Assembly (NCBI GenBank): GCA_017615595.1
Contig: JAFZZT010000024.1
Span: 1-33,740 of the forward strand
Origin: Bacteroidales bacterium
GTDB lineage: Bacteria > Bacteroidota > Bacteroidia > Bacteroidales > WCHB1-69
Length of the DNA stretch: 33,740 bases
Reading direction: 5' to 3'
Notes under the pieces: model-generated
What the model was told of the DNA's origin: nothing
The model's input: only the letters and a program-made list of their open reading frames with translations
Database searches by the model: none
Shown here: positions 23,202 to 32,150 of the stretch, one piece after another
How the letters are laid out: the number at the start of each line of letters is the position of its first letter
Position numbering within the stretch: position 1 is the stretch's first letter
Position numbers and translations under genes: made by a program

Positions 23202-25013
23202 ATGGATAGCAGCTTTGGAAGGAATCGGTATTATATTATTGTGGCGGCCTTGGGCATAGTAGCCTTTGTCTATTTGGCGGTCCTGTTCACTATTCAGATT
23301 CTCAACAAAGGTTATAAGACCAAGGCGGACCAGAATGCGTTGCGTTACAAGACCATCCATCCGGCCCGAGGGCTTATTTATGACCGCAACGACTCGCTGC
23401 TGGTCTATAACGAGGCCGCCTACGATTTGATGGTGGTGCCTTCCGAGTTGCGCGAATTCGATACGGCGTCTCTCTGCAAGGTGCTGGATCTCACCAAAGA
23501 GCAGGTGGAGAAGAAGATAGAAAAAGCCACCAAATACTCTACCATACTTCCTTCGCTGTTTGAGCAGCAGATCTCCAAAGAGGACTATGGTTTTCTGCAG
23601 GAGAAGATGTATGCGTTCCCTGGTTTTTATGTGCAGAATAGAACCCTGCGTAAGTATCCGTATCCTATCGCGGCCCACATCTTGGGGTATGTGAGCGAGG
23701 TCAACGAGGCCGACATGGAGAAGGACTCCTACTACAAAATGGGCGACTATATTGGCAAGAGCGGCATCGAGAAGGCGTACGAGTCTGTTTTGCGTGGACA
23801 GAAGGGACAGAGTGTGGTGCTGGTCGATGTGCACAACCGCGAAATGGGCAGTTACGACAACGGGGCGGAAGACGAGCAAGCCATACAGGGCACCTCTATC
23901 TGGTGTACGTTGGATATGGAGTTGCAACGCTATGGCGAAGAGCTGATGAAGAACAAGCGGGGTAGTGTGGTGGCCATCGAGCCCAAGACGGGAGAGATCC
24001 TCTGCATCATCTCCAGTCCGAGTTACGACCCCAACCTGCTGGTGGGCACGGCGCGTCCCAAAAACTATGTCATGCTGCAGGAAGATCCGAAGAAGCCTCT
24101 GTTCAACCGTGCGTTGCAGGCCAGCTACCCGCCAGGCTCCACCTTCAAATTGGCCAATGGCCTGATCGCGCTGCAGGAACATATTGTCACCCCGACATCG
24201 GTATATACTTGTTCTGGTGGAGGTTATCACATTGGCAATCATGTGGTGCACTGTCACAACTGCGGAGGGTTGAACATCTATACAGCCATCCAGCGTTCCT
24301 GTAACTCCTACTTCTGCCGCGCCTACTACAACATCCTCTCCAATCGCAAAAAATACAAGAACATCGATGAGGCCTATACGGCTTGGCTCGATTACATGCA
24401 CTCCATGGGTTTTGCGCAGAAGTATGAGACCGATCTGCCTTACGAGCTGCAGGGCAGCATCCCCACCGCCGCCTATTTCGACAAGAAGTACAACAACTCC
24501 TGGAATGGCAACACGGTGGTCTCCATGGGCATCGGTCAGGGCGAGGCGGCGGTGACGCCGTTGCAGATGGCCAATATGCTGGCGGTGATTGCCAACCAGG
24601 GTTATTACATCCGCCCGCACATCGTGCGCGCCATCGGTCATCGGGACAGCCTCAACACCCAGTTCAGCGAGAAGGTCTATTCCAAAATCGAACCCCAGCA
24701 CTTCGCGACCGTGTTGCAGGGCATGAGGATGGTGGTCACGGCCGGCACGGGCCGCGGCGCGCAGATCCCCGGCATTGAGGTGGCCGGCAAGACGGGCACC
24801 GCCCAGAACCCCCACGGCGCGGACCACTCCGTCTTCGCCCTCATCGCCCCCGCCAACGACCCTCAGATCGTCATCTTCTGTCTGGTCGAGAACGGCGGCT
24901 TCGGCGCCTCCGTGGCCTGCCCTATCGCCAGCCTCCTCGCAGAGTTTTACCTCAACCGCAAGGTAGAGAGAAAGGATCTTGAAAACCGAATGAAAGAATT
25001 GAGCTTCCGATGA
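23202..25013 (+). CDS. mrdA: Penicillin-binding protein 2, elongasome transpeptidase
   Basis: 603 residues. It cross-links peptidoglycan during rod elongation with RodA. An N-terminal anchor helix (about 10-32) is followed by the PBP dimerisation region (PARGLIYDRNDSLLVYNEAAYDL and the GYVSEVNEADM segment, GKSGIEKAYESVLRGQ) and the transpeptidase domain with all three catalytic motifs: S313-xx-K316 in PGSTFKLAN, SCN at 366-368, and KTGTA from K530. The segment CSGGGYHIGNHVVHCHNCGG carries three cysteines and several histidines where E. coli PBP2 binds zinc. No gap from the gene before; overlaps rodA by 4 bases (ATGA). Inner membrane, periplasmic domain. Confidence 0.95.
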   Translation: MDSSFGRNRYYIIVAALGIVAFVYLAVLFTIQILNKGYKTKADQNALRYKTIHPARGLIYDRNDSLLVYNEAAYDLMVVPSELREFDTASLCKVLDLTKEQVEKKIEKATKYSTILPSLFEQQISKEDYGFLQEKMYAFPGFYVQNRTLRKYPYPIAAHILGYVSEVNEADMEKDSYYKMGDYIGKSGIEKAYESVLRGQKGQSVVLVDVHNREMGSYDNGAEDEQAIQGTSIWCTLDMELQRYGEELMKNKRGSVVAIEPKTGEILCIISSPSYDPNLLVGTARPKNYVMLQEDPKKPLFNRALQASYPPGSTFKLANGLIALQEHIVTPTSVYTCSGGGYHIGNHVVHCHNCGGLNIYTAIQRSCNSYFCRAYYNILSNRKKYKNIDEAYTAWLDYMHSMGFAQKYETDLPYELQGSIPTAAYFDKKYNNSWNGNTVVSMGIGQGEAAVTPLQMANMLAVIANQGYYIRPHIVRAIGHRDSLNTQFSEKVYSKIEPQHFATVLQGMRMVVTAGTGRGAQIPGIEVAGKTGTAQNPHGADHSVFALIAPANDPQIVIFCLVENGGFGASVACPIASLLAEFYLNRKVERKDLENRMKELSFR

Positions 25014-26266
25014 AATCTGTTGACAGCTATAAGAACCACTCCAAAGGCTACGACATCCGCCTGATACTCTATTACATCGCACTGGTGTTGATAGGCTGGA
25101 TCACCATATACTCTACCTGCTATATCCCCGATGGAACCAACTTCATCTTTGACATGTCCCGTCCTTACGGCAAACAGCTGATATGGATAGGGACCTCTAT
25201 TGTCTTGTGTGTTGTCATATTGTTGATAGACAAGAATATAATACAGCACTATGCCTACCATTTCTACCTATTTTGCCTGGTGTTGATGATACTGGTCTTG
25301 TTTGTCGGTACCGAGATTTCCGGTGCCAAGGCCTGGATCAAGATCGGGGAGTTCAGCATCCAGCCGGTGGAGTTCATGAAGGTGGCCACGGCGTTGGCGC
25401 TGGCCAAGTTCTTCAACGAAGGGAAGACCGCTGTCGAGAAACGATACGGCTGGCTGATATCCACCGCTTTCATCTTCATCCCCATCATTCTGGTCATCCT
25501 GCAGCATGACGTCGGCTCGGCCCTCGTCTTCTTCTCTTTCATCCTGCTCTTCTATCGGGAAGGATTGAGTGGAGAGCTGCTGGTGCTGGTGTTTGTCGCT
25601 GCCTTTTTGTCGGTCTTCACCCTCAAGTTCAACGAGACCTACGCCATCGCTGTCCTGACGCTCGTCTTTGTTTTGATGCTGTTGAAAGACAGGACGGTCA
25701 AGAAGAAGATGCAGCGCGACATCATCATCTATGTGATCAGCGTGGTCTTCGTCTTCTCGGTGAATCTCATCTACGAGCACGCCTTCGAGAAGCACCAGAA
25801 GGACCGTATCGCCTCCATTATGGGCAAAACGTCAGACCCCAAGGGCGCCGACTTCAACCTCAACCAGTCCAAGATAGCCATCGGTTCCGGCGGCATGTTC
25901 GGTAAAGGGTATCTCAAGGGCACCCAGACAAAGCTGAAGTTCGTGCCCGAACAGAGCACCGACTTCATCTTTTGCGCCATAGGGGAGGAGTGGGGTTTCT
26001 TTGGCACGTTGGTCGTCTTTGCCCTTTTCCTGTCAATGATCATACGAATACTACGGCTGTCGGAGAACCAGCGAGTGCCCTTTGTCCGATATTACGGCTA
26101 TGGGATCGCCGGTATCATCAGCATGCACTTCTTCATCAACATCGGTATGACCATAGGCATCTTGCCCATTATTGGCATCCCGTTGCCGTTCTTGAGCTAT
26201 GGCGGATCCTCCCTGTGGGCGTTTACCATCATGCTGTTCATTTTCATCCGTCTGAACGACAATTGA
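25010..26266 (+). CDS. rodA: RodA, SEDS-family peptidoglycan glycosyltransferase
   Basis: 418 residues, about ten membrane helices. RodA polymerises lipid II into glycan strands in complex with PBP2. SEDS marks: GAKAWIKIGEFSIQPVEFMK near residue 100, the catalytic-site loop FVPEQSTDFIFCAIGEEWGF with D318 equivalent to the essential aspartate, and GIPLPFLSYGGSSLWA near the C-terminus. Its ATG overlaps the PBP2 stop, so translation is probably coupled. A longer loop near residues 255-285 (HQKDRIASIMGKTSDPKG) is periplasmic in the family. Confidence 0.95.
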   Translation: MKSVDSYKNHSKGYDIRLILYYIALVLIGWITIYSTCYIPDGTNFIFDMSRPYGKQLIWIGTSIVLCVVILLIDKNIIQHYAYHFYLFCLVLMILVLFVGTEISGAKAWIKIGEFSIQPVEFMKVATALALAKFFNEGKTAVEKRYGWLISTAFIFIPIILVILQHDVGSALVFFSFILLFYREGLSGELLVLVFVAAFLSVFTLKFNETYAIAVLTLVFVLMLLKDRTVKKKMQRDIIIYVISVVFVFSVNLIYEHAFEKHQKDRIASIMGKTSDPKGADFNLNQSKIAIGSGGMFGKGYLKGTQTKLKFVPEQSTDFIFCAIGEEWGFFGTLVVFALFLSMIIRILRLSENQRVPFVRYYGYGIAGIISMHFFINIGMTIGILPIIGIPLPFLSYGGSSLWAFTIMLFIFIRLNDN

Positions 26267-26293
26267 TATCCTTTTTTTCAAAATAAACGACTT

Positions 26294-27313
26294 ATGAGAA
26301 GTTTTGGCAGTGACAACCATTCCGGAGTGCATCCGGCGATCATGCAGGCCATTATAGAAGCCAACCAGCATCATCAGATTGCATACGGTGATGACGATTA
26401 CACGCAGCAGATGCGGAGGGTGGTGCAGCAACACTTTGGCCCGCAGGCCGAGCCGTTTCTGGTCTTCAACGGCACAGGAGCCAATGTGGTCTCCTTGCGG
26501 GCGTGTGTGCAGCCGTTCAACTCCATCTTCTGTGCGGAGACAGCCCATATTGCCGTGGACGAGTGCGGTGCGCCCGAGTTCATGACGCATGCGGCATTGC
26601 GGACCATCCCGACACCCGATGGCAAGCTCACCCCGGAACTCATCGCCCCGCATCTGGTCAACTTCGGCTTCGAGCATCACTCCCAACCCAAGGTGGTCTA
26701 TATCTCCGAATGTACCGAGCTGGGCACGGTCTATACACCCGAGGAAATCAAGGCGCTCGCCGACTTCCTGCATGGCTATGGCATGTATCTGCATCTGGAC
26801 GGCGCCCGCATCGCCAATGCGGCCCTTTTCCTGCAGAAGAGCTTCAAGGAGCTGACGGTGGATTGCGGTGTGGACATTATGAGCTTTGGTGCCACCAAGA
26901 ACGGCCTGATGATGGGCGAGATGGTGATAGCCTTCCGCCCCGAGCTGGCTGAAAACCTCAAGTATCTGCGCAAGCAGAGCGCCCAGCTCTATTCCAAAAT
27001 GCGCTACGCGGCCTGCCAGTTTATTCCGTATCTGGAAAACGATATTTGGAAGATGAATGCCGCCAACGCCAACCAGAAAGCCCAACAGCTCCGCGCCCGG
27101 ATTGTAGAGACGGGCTATACCGACTTCACGCAAAAGACAGAGGCCAACATCCTGCTGTTCAAGTTGCCGAAAGAGAAAATCGAACAACTGCTACAGCAGA
27201 CATTCTTCTATGTGTGGAACGAAAATACGGGAGAGATTCGTCTCGTGACCTCCTGGGACACCACGGACGAGGATGTGGAGCACTTTATTCAATGTTTGAA
27301 GCAGATTTCTTGA
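26294..27313 (+). CDS. L-threonine aldolase-like PLP enzyme (beta-eliminating lyase family)
   Basis: 339 residues, fold type I PLP enzyme. Family members cleave L-threonine or L-allo-threonine to glycine and acetaldehyde. Marks: FGSDNHSGVHPAIMQAI at the N-terminus, FNGTGANVVSLRA (phosphate loop), ETAHIAVDECGAPE (histidine stacking on PLP), LHLDGARIANA (aspartate to the pyridine nitrogen) and SFGATKNG with the PLP lysine K202. It begins 27 bases after rodA, so it is likely last in the operon. Its 3' end overlaps the convergent GtrA-family gene by 29 bases. Substrate specificity within the family cannot be told. Confidence 0.88.
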   Translation: MRSFGSDNHSGVHPAIMQAIIEANQHHQIAYGDDDYTQQMRRVVQQHFGPQAEPFLVFNGTGANVVSLRACVQPFNSIFCAETAHIAVDECGAPEFMTHAALRTIPTPDGKLTPELIAPHLVNFGFEHHSQPKVVYISECTELGTVYTPEEIKALADFLHGYGMYLHLDGARIANAALFLQKSFKELTVDCGVDIMSFGATKNGLMMGEMVIAFRPELAENLKYLRKQSAQLYSKMRYAACQFIPYLENDIWKMNAANANQKAQQLRARIVETGYTDFTQKTEANILLFKLPKEKIEQLLQQTFFYVWNENTGEIRLVTSWDTTDEDVEHFIQCLKQIS

Positions 27314-27689
27314 AGGTGAAATGCTTCACGCAGATAAACTGAGCGATCCCCACCAAAATAGTAGCCAGCAGCTTGGACAGCAGATTGTTCAGGTTGAACC
27401 CATCCACAAAGAGCCAGAGCAGCATTTCACAAACCACCAATCCCAACAGACTGATCAGATAGAAAGAGATGAAACGGGTGGCTGTTTTGTCTTTGATCTT
27501 GAAGTTGTAGTGCCTGTTCATGAAGAAACTGCAAATGATGCCGCAGTGATAGCTGATCACGTTGTCGAGCAGATAGTGAACTCCCGCCTTTTGCAGCAGA
27601 TAGAAGACGAGGAAGTCAACTAACGTGCAAATACCGCCAATTAACCCATAGAGGATGAAGTTTCGGTGTTGGGAATAGAGTTTGCTCAT
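27285..27689 (-). CDS. GtrA-family membrane protein
   Basis: 134 residues with four predicted membrane helices (about 11-31, 38-56, 73-93, 100-120). GtrA-like proteins are thought to help move or present lipid-linked sugars across the membrane for surface polysaccharide or glycan modification. Typical marks: FILYGLIGGICTLVDFLVFYLL, NVISYHCGIICSFFMNRHYNF and the basic end FTFKK. It starts 14 bases after der on the same strand, so co-transcription is likely although the functions are unrelated. Its end overlaps the threonine aldolase gene tail-to-tail. Confidence 0.85.
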   Translation of the reverse strand: MSKLYSQHRNFILYGLIGGICTLVDFLVFYLLQKAGVHYLLDNVISYHCGIICSFFMNRHYNFKIKDKTATRFISFYLISLLGLVVCEMLLWLFVDGFNLNNLLSKLLATILVGIAQFICVKHFTFKKSASNIE

Positions 27690-27703
27690 GAAGATGCAGT
27701 TGG

Positions 27704-29008
27704 TTATTTTTTACGGAAATAGATTTCCATTGGCACACCGCTGAAGTTCCAGTGTTTGCGTATCTGATTCTCCAAGAATCGTTTATAGGAGTCCACCACA
27801 TATTGTGGCAGGTTGCAGAAGAAGGCGAAGGTGGGGTAGGCCACGGGCAGCTGGGTCACATATTTGATGCGGATCACCTTGTCCTTGTTCATCGGCGGCG
27901 GGGTCTGCTGGATGATGGGCAGCAGGGTATCGTTCAGCTCGGAGGTGGATATCTTGAGTGTCCGGTTTTGATAGACCTGCACGGCCGTCTCCAAAACCTT
28001 GTAGATGCGTTGTTTCTCCTTGACCGAGGTGAAGATGATGGGCACGTCGTTGAAGGGTGCAATGCGCTTGCGGATGAGGTCTTCGTACTCCTTATGGGTG
28101 TGGGTGTCCTTCTCGATGAGGTCCCATTTGTTCATCACCAGGACGATGCCTTTATGGTTGCGTGCGGCGAGACCGAAGATGTTAAGATCCTGTTGCTCAA
28201 ATCCTTGGGAGGCGTCAGCCATGACGATGCAGACGTCTGCGTTTTCGATGGAACGGACGGCGCGCATGACAGAGTAGAACTCCAGGTCTTCCTCCACCTT
28301 GCTCTTCTTGCGAAGGCCAGCGGTGTCGATGAGGTAGAAGTCGAAGCCGAAGCTCTTGTAGCGGGTGAAGATCGTGTCGCGGGTGGTGCCGGCCAGCGGG
28401 GTCACGATGTGCCGCTCCTCGCCCAGGAAGGCGTTGATGATGGAGGACTTGCCCACGTTGGGCTTGCCCACGATGGCGATGCGCGGCAGGTCGTCCGTGT
28501 TCTCCTCTTTGTCTTTGGAGAAATGTTTCACCACTGCATCCAGCAGTTCGCCCGTGCCGCTGCCGGAGACGGCCGAGATGGGATAGACCTCTGGGATGCC
28601 CAAGGCGTAGAACTCGGTATAGTCGAAGTAGTTGGACGGACTGTCGATCTTGTTGACCGCCAGATAGTAGGGTTTGCCGCTTTGTCGCAAGATGTGGGCG
28701 ACCTCCTCATCCAGTGGGGACAGGCCCTCGCGACCATCCACCATGAGCACGATCACATCCGACTCTTCGATGGCCAGGGTGGCCTGCTTGCGGATCTCAG
28801 CTTCGAAGATGTCGTCGGAGCCGACCACATAGCCGCCCGTGTCGATGACGGAGAACTCGTAGCCGTTCCAGTCCGACTTGCCATAGTGCCGGTCGCGGGT
28901 GACGCCCGCCACGGAGTCCACGATGGCTTCCCGGGCTTTGATGAGGCGGTTGAAGAAGGTCGATTTTCCGACATTCGGTCGGCCGATGAGGGATAGTATG
29001 TTGGACAT
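27704..29008 (-). CDS. der: Ribosome assembly GTPase Der (EngA)
   Basis: 434 residues, the family's usual length. Der has two tandem GTPase domains and aids late assembly of the 50S subunit. Domain 1: G1 GRPNVGKST (9-17), G3 DTGG (56-59), G4 NKID (119-122). Domain 2: G1 GKPNVGKSS from 181, G3 DTAG followed by LRKKSKVEE, G4 NKWD, and a SVKEK-like G5. A KH-like RNA-binding domain fills about 350-434 (TSELNDTLLPIIQQTPPP onward). Cytoplasmic. Own promoter at 29054-29061, just after the gcvH terminator. Confidence 0.97.
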   Translation of the reverse strand: MSNILSLIGRPNVGKSTFFNRLIKAREAIVDSVAGVTRDRHYGKSDWNGYEFSVIDTGGYVVGSDDIFEAEIRKQATLAIEESDVIVLMVDGREGLSPLDEEVAHILRQSGKPYYLAVNKIDSPSNYFDYTEFYALGIPEVYPISAVSGSGTGELLDAVVKHFSKDKEENTDDLPRIAIVGKPNVGKSSIINAFLGEERHIVTPLAGTTRDTIFTRYKSFGFDFYLIDTAGLRKKSKVEEDLEFYSVMRAVRSIENADVCIVMADASQGFEQQDLNIFGLAARNHKGIVLVMNKWDLIEKDTHTHKEYEDLIRKRIAPFNDVPIIFTSVKEKQRIYKVLETAVQVYQNRTLKISTSELNDTLLPIIQQTPPPMNKDKVIRIKYVTQLPVAYPTFAFFCNLPQYVVDSYKRFLENQIRKHWNFSGVPMEIYFRKK

Positions 29009-29053
29009 AACAGTCTATTTTTCAGTTGTCAGTTGTTGTTGCAAATGCGGCGG

Positions 29054-29061
29054 CAAAGATA
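29054..29061 (-). promoter_or_regulatory. -7 promoter box of der
   Basis: TATCTTTG on the minus strand, 45 bases upstream of the ATG at 29008. A TTTG at 29077-29080 is a possible -33 element with a short 15-base spacer; it overlaps the T tract of the gcvH terminator. Two heptamer-like units (CAGTTGTCAGTTG) lie in the leader. Confidence 0.6.
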
Positions 29062-29077
29062 CACTTTTCTGCCACAC

Positions 29078-29112
29078 AAAAAGAGAGGATGCGATGTTGG
29101 CGCACCCTCTCT
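29078..29112 (-). terminator. Rho-independent terminator of the frr-gcvH unit
   Basis: On the minus strand a 12-base-pair stem (29101-29112 with 29082-29093, one G-T pair) and seven-base loop is followed by a T run (29078-29082). It lies 21 bases after the gcvH stop codon. Confidence 0.85.
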
Positions 29113-29133
29113 CTGTCTTTGGGATAGTTGGGA

Positions 29134-29511
29134 TTATCCGATGAAAGCCTCGTAAGCGGCAGCGTCCATCAGGCTGTCCACTTCAGCGGGATCGGTCATT
29201 TTGATTTTCACGATCCAGCCTTCGCCGTAAGGATCGGAGTTGACGAGAGCGGGCTCGCCTTCCAAAGCCTCGTTGAACTCGACCACCTCACCGCCAACCG
29301 GCAGCATCAGGTCAGCCACGGTCTTCACAGCTTCGATAGAACCGAAAACTTCGTCTTTGTCGAGGGTCTCGCCCACAGAGGGGATGTCCAAGAAAACGAT
29401 GTCGCCCAACTCATTAGCGGCGTGAGCGGAAATGCCTACGAAAGCGAATTCGCCTTCAACTCTTAACCATTCGTGGTCATTGGAGTACTTCAAATTTGCG
29501 GGAATATTCAT
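29134..29511 (-). CDS. gcvH: Glycine cleavage system H protein
   Basis: 125 residues, the normal length. It carries the lipoyl-bound methylamine between P, T and L proteins of the glycine cleavage system. The lipoyl lysine is K63 in [11 protein letters not shown]. The conserved start [13 protein letters not shown], the strand [13 protein letters not shown] and the end GEGWIVKIK are present. It follows frr by 29 bases and is closed by a terminator. No gcvP or gcvT is in the window. Confidence 0.96.
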   Translation of the reverse strand: MNIPANLKYSNDHEWLRVEGEFAFVGISAHAANELGDIVFLDIPSVGETLDKDEVFGSIEAVKTVADLMLPVGGEVVEFNEALEGEPALVNSDPYGEGWIVKIKMTDPAEVDSLMDAAAYEAFIG

Positions 29512-29540
29512 AACTGATAAATATTTAAGGATTAGAAATT

Positions 29541-30104
29541 TTACAGGGTCATGATCTCTTTTTCTTTGGCATCCATGATTTTGTCCACTTGGGCGATCAT
29601 CTCGTCCGTAACCTTTTGGATGTCGCCTTCGAGTTTCTTGATGGCGTCTTCGCCAATGCCATCGTCTTTCATCTTTTTGGCCTCGTCGTTGGCGGTACGG
29701 CGGATGTTGCGGATGGAAATCTTGGTCTGCTCCGCCTCTTGTTTTGCCTTCTTGACGAGCTCCTTACGACGCTCCTCTGACGGGGTGGGCACCACAAGAC
29801 GGATGAACTCACCGTTGTTTTGGGGAGTCATGCCGAGGTTGGCGGCGAGAATAGCCTTCTCGATGACGGGCAGCATGTTGCGCTCCCACGGTTGAATGAT
29901 GATCTGGTGTGCGTCCGGGGTGTTGATGTTGGCTATCTGGTCCACCGGGGTGGGGTTGCCATAATAATCAATCCGTAAACCCTCCAACATTTGCGGAGAG
30001 GCCTTGCCAGCCCGGATTTTCTGCAAGCTCCTGTCAAAAAAGGAGACAGTAGCACTCATATTGTCTTTCGTCTGTTTCAAACAGGTTTGTGTATCCATTG
30101 CCAT
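29541..30104 (-). CDS. frr: Ribosome recycling factor
   Basis: 187 residues from the ATG at 30104 (an ATG at 30098 would give 185). An open frame reaching back to 30137 uses TTG and adds residues not usual for the family, so it is rejected. RRF splits post-termination ribosomes with EF-G. Marks: [66 protein letters not shown], and the long helical end [32 protein letters not shown] box lies at 30188-30195. First gene of a unit with gcvH. Confidence 0.96.
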   Translation of the reverse strand: MAMDTQTCLKQTKDNMSATVSFFDRSLQKIRAGKASPQMLEGLRIDYYGNPTPVDQIANINTPDAHQIIIQPWERNMLPVIEKAILAANLGMTPQNNGEFIRLVVPTPSEERRKELVKKAKQEAEQTKISIRNIRRTANDEAKKMKDDGIGEDAIKKLEGDIQKVTDEMIAQVDKIMDAKEKEIMTL

Positions 30105-30187
30105 AGCGCGTTTGATTTTTAAATTGTTAATATTCAATACATTGACAGATTTAGACGGCGTATAGCCCTCTTTGTCTTTTTCGGGCG

Positions 30188-30195
30188 CAAATATA
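30188..30195 (-). promoter_or_regulatory. -7 promoter box of frr
   Basis: TATATTTG on the minus strand, 84 bases upstream of the ATG at 30104; fits TAnnTTTG. Confidence 0.6.
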
Positions 30196-30239
30196 GTTTT
30201 TATTTTTTATTTGACGAATACAAGTTTTATGCCAAAAAA

Positions 30240-30375
30240 GTGAGCAGTGAGCTGTGAGGGGGTTAGAAGGTTAAGGAACTAAGAAGTTAATCGCATAATC
30301 GTATAATCGTCTAATCGCATAATCGGTAAACTGTAAACCGTAAACCAGCAGCAGCGCGGGGGTGTGCATTACGGA
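30240..30375. repeat. Composite dispersed repeat, short copy
   Basis: GGTTAGAAGGTTAAGGAACTAAGAAG-like units, then octamers (AATCGCAT, AATCGTAT, AATCGTCT, AATCGCAT), then GTAAACC heptamers, then CAGCAGCAGCGCG joined directly to GGGGGTGTGCATTA. The same order occurs at 31190-31490 but there about 155 bases separate the last two blocks. Confidence 0.75.
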
Positions 30376-30390
30376 GGCGAAGATATAAAA

Positions 30391-30975
30391 TTATCTTGTG
30401 AAACACCTTGGGGCGTGAAACAAACAAGGCATGAGATATTCTTGGTCTTTTCTTACCAAAGGCCATTCTCCACCGATGGCTACAACTCCGGCTGAACAGG
30501 TCCAATAATAGGTGGTGGCATCGTCGTAATTGTAATAGGTGACAGTTCCATCGCCATTCGGAAACGGGTTCTCCTTGCCATAGTAGGGTACAAATTCAAA
30601 TTGGAAGATCGTATCTTTCTCGGATTCACAGACAATTGTATCCCAAGCGACGGTTACATCCTCGGAGGGACCTCCTATTGGCCAATGACCGATGTCTCCC
30701 TCGCCAAAGAAAAGAGATTCTTTTCCATTTAAGGTCAGATACACACCTTTGTCACGATAGGTGAAAATCACCTTTCGAGGAAAGCCGGTTTCATGAAAGA
30801 GATTTGTCGCCTCAAATACTGTGTCTCCAACCCCCATGACCTGGACTGTATCCTCATACTCTATATATGCACTGGCGAAAACATACCTACTCATCACTTG
30901 CGAGTTCATGACGAAAGGTGACAGCCAGCTCATCAAAAAGAACAAAACGTAAATAATATGGTTGCTTCTATTCAT
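30391..30975 (-). CDS. Secreted protein of unknown function
   Basis: 194 residues from the ATG at 30975; a TTG start at 31005 would add ten residues in front of the signal peptide and is less likely. The N-terminus (MNRSNHIIYVLFFLMSWLSPFVMNSQ) is a signal peptide. The mature part is rich in aromatic and acidic residues with beta-strand character (VIFTYRDKGVYLTLNGKE, DTIFQFEFVPYY) and one cysteine pair candidate near the C-terminus. I do not recognise it. It lies between two copies of a composite repeat and next to RHS cassette genes; an orphan immunity protein is possible, but nothing in the sequence proves this. Confidence 0.6.
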   Translation of the reverse strand: MNRSNHIIYVLFFLMSWLSPFVMNSQVMSRYVFASAYIEYEDTVQVMGVGDTVFEATNLFHETGFPRKVIFTYRDKGVYLTLNGKESLFFGEGDIGHWPIGGPSEDVTVAWDTIVCESEKDTIFQFEFVPYYGKENPFPNGDGTVTYYNYDDATTYYWTCSAGVVAIGGEWPLVRKDQEYLMPCLFHAPRCFTR

Positions 30976-31096
30976 CTTGAGGAAGATTTTCTGGGCTAGA
31001 ATCAATCATTAAGGGGACCTCTATTTTTCACTTCTTCACGTTGCCGCCGATCTTGGTGCGAAGTCCGTTAAACATCAAGATAAGCAAACAACGCTG

Positions 31097-31104
31097 CAAA
31101 ATTA
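31097..31104 (-). promoter_or_regulatory. -7 promoter box of the 30391-30975 gene
   Basis: TAATTTTG on the minus strand, about 120 bases upstream of the ATG at 30975; fits TAnnTTTG. Confidence 0.4.
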
Positions 31105-31182
31105 ATTCTTTTATCTATTTATAGGATGCAAATAATCCAAAAGGTTGCAGTTTGTTGATATTTTTCAGGAGACAAAGGGAGT

Positions 31183-31490
31183 ATGAGGAGTTAGAAGTTA
31201 GGAGGTTAAAGGGTTAGAGGGGGTTAAGGAACTAAGAAACTAAGAAGTTAATCGTATAATCGTCTAATCGCATAATCGGTAAACGGTAAACCGTAAACCA
31301 GCAGCAGCGCGCTCGTTGCAGGCCGTAGGTCTGCAGGGGTGGGTAGCATTGGGGCCGCACGAACAATATCGCACGCCGGAGGTGTGCGGGCTGCCATACC
31401 CGACACACCCCGCGTTTCTGTGCGGAATTTCCCTTGGCGGGACGGAGGGGCGATATGTCGGGGCGGGGGTGTGCATTAGGGGGTTACTAT
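31183..31490. repeat. Composite dispersed repeat, long copy
   Basis: Begins with GTTAGAA/GTTAGGA heptamers, then GGTTAAGGAACTAAGAA units, AATCG octamers (from about 31250), GTAAACC heptamers and CAGCAGCAGCGCG (about 31299-31312). A GC-rich stretch of about 155 bases follows with a hairpin GCAGGCC-GTA-GGTCTGC, ending in GGGGGTGTGCATTA. An 88-codon open frame on the minus strand is just translated repeat. No gene is seen between 31006 and 31538. Confidence 0.75.
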
Positions 31491-31538
31491 CAGAGAATTT
31501 AGAAATGTTTCCTGCTGTAAAAAAGACCAAAATCAGTA

Positions 31539-32138
31539 TTACTTATATTTTATGAAAAAATCATCATCGAGGTTTTCGGGATCTTTCTTTATACAAGAAC
31601 AATCGTTATTCAAAAATAGTTTTTGTGATTCTTCATCATACAGAACCGTCATGGGTGACAGTTTTCGCTTCCGGATTTTGTGCTTCGAAACATCATAATA
31701 TGATAGAAGCAACGTCTTTTCCAATAACTTTCCAAGTCTATTTTGATCATTATGAAGATCTTGGCTCAATGTTTTTTTTGTAAAATGCAATAGTTTTTCC
31801 GGGACTAATGCATAGAACATCAACGTGTCCGACACAAGGCCTCTCCGGCTGCTGTTCTCGCAAAATTTCATACGGATTGTTGAATTATCTATCGATGGTA
31901 TGGATAATGTCATCTGGAGAGAATCATGGTCGGTTCGACTTGATGTCGGAACAACCACTTTGCAGACTATGAAATTTGTATAAACTGTGGCAGGGTGAAA
32001 GCATAATTCCACACATTGGGGTCCACAGCTATACAGCTCTGTATTCATATAGAAAGATTCAACGACTTTGACGTCATTTTGAGAGAACAGGAAGCTACAA
32101 CTTATATATATAAAAAAAAGGCAAGTGATCTTTTTCAT
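31539..32138 (-). CDS. Secreted protein, candidate immunity partner of the RHS tip
   Basis: 199 residues. Signal peptide MKKITCLFFIYISCSFLFSQ, so the product goes to the periplasm or beyond. Residues 36-48 hold three cysteines (YSCGPQCVELCF) and the end has CSCIKKDPENLDDDFFIKYK; the middle is strand-rich and then helical (about 115-150). No family recognised. It begins 12 bases after the RHS tip gene on the same strand, the position where immunity genes of polymorphic toxins stand, and export would suit a peptidase acting outside the cytoplasm. The immunity role is inference from position and localisation only. Composition is AT-rich, like the whole cassette. Confidence 0.6.
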   Translation of the reverse strand: MKKITCLFFIYISCSFLFSQNDVKVVESFYMNTELYSCGPQCVELCFHPATVYTNFIVCKVVVPTSSRTDHDSLQMTLSIPSIDNSTIRMKFCENSSRRGLVSDTLMFYALVPEKLLHFTKKTLSQDLHNDQNRLGKLLEKTLLLSYYDVSKHKIRKRKLSPMTVLYDEESQKLFLNNDCSCIKKDPENLDDDFFIKYK

Positions 32139-32150
32139 TATAATTTTTTA

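Noticed and set aside
31006..31182. Possible tRNA or small RNA gene in the accessory region
   Set aside because: No cloverleaf arms, no CCA-compatible acceptor stem and no terminator-like hairpin could be found.
31264..31530. 88-codon minus-strand open frame with a cysteine/proline-rich product
   Set aside because: It is contained in the composite repeat and its end is translated GTAAACC/AATCG repeat.
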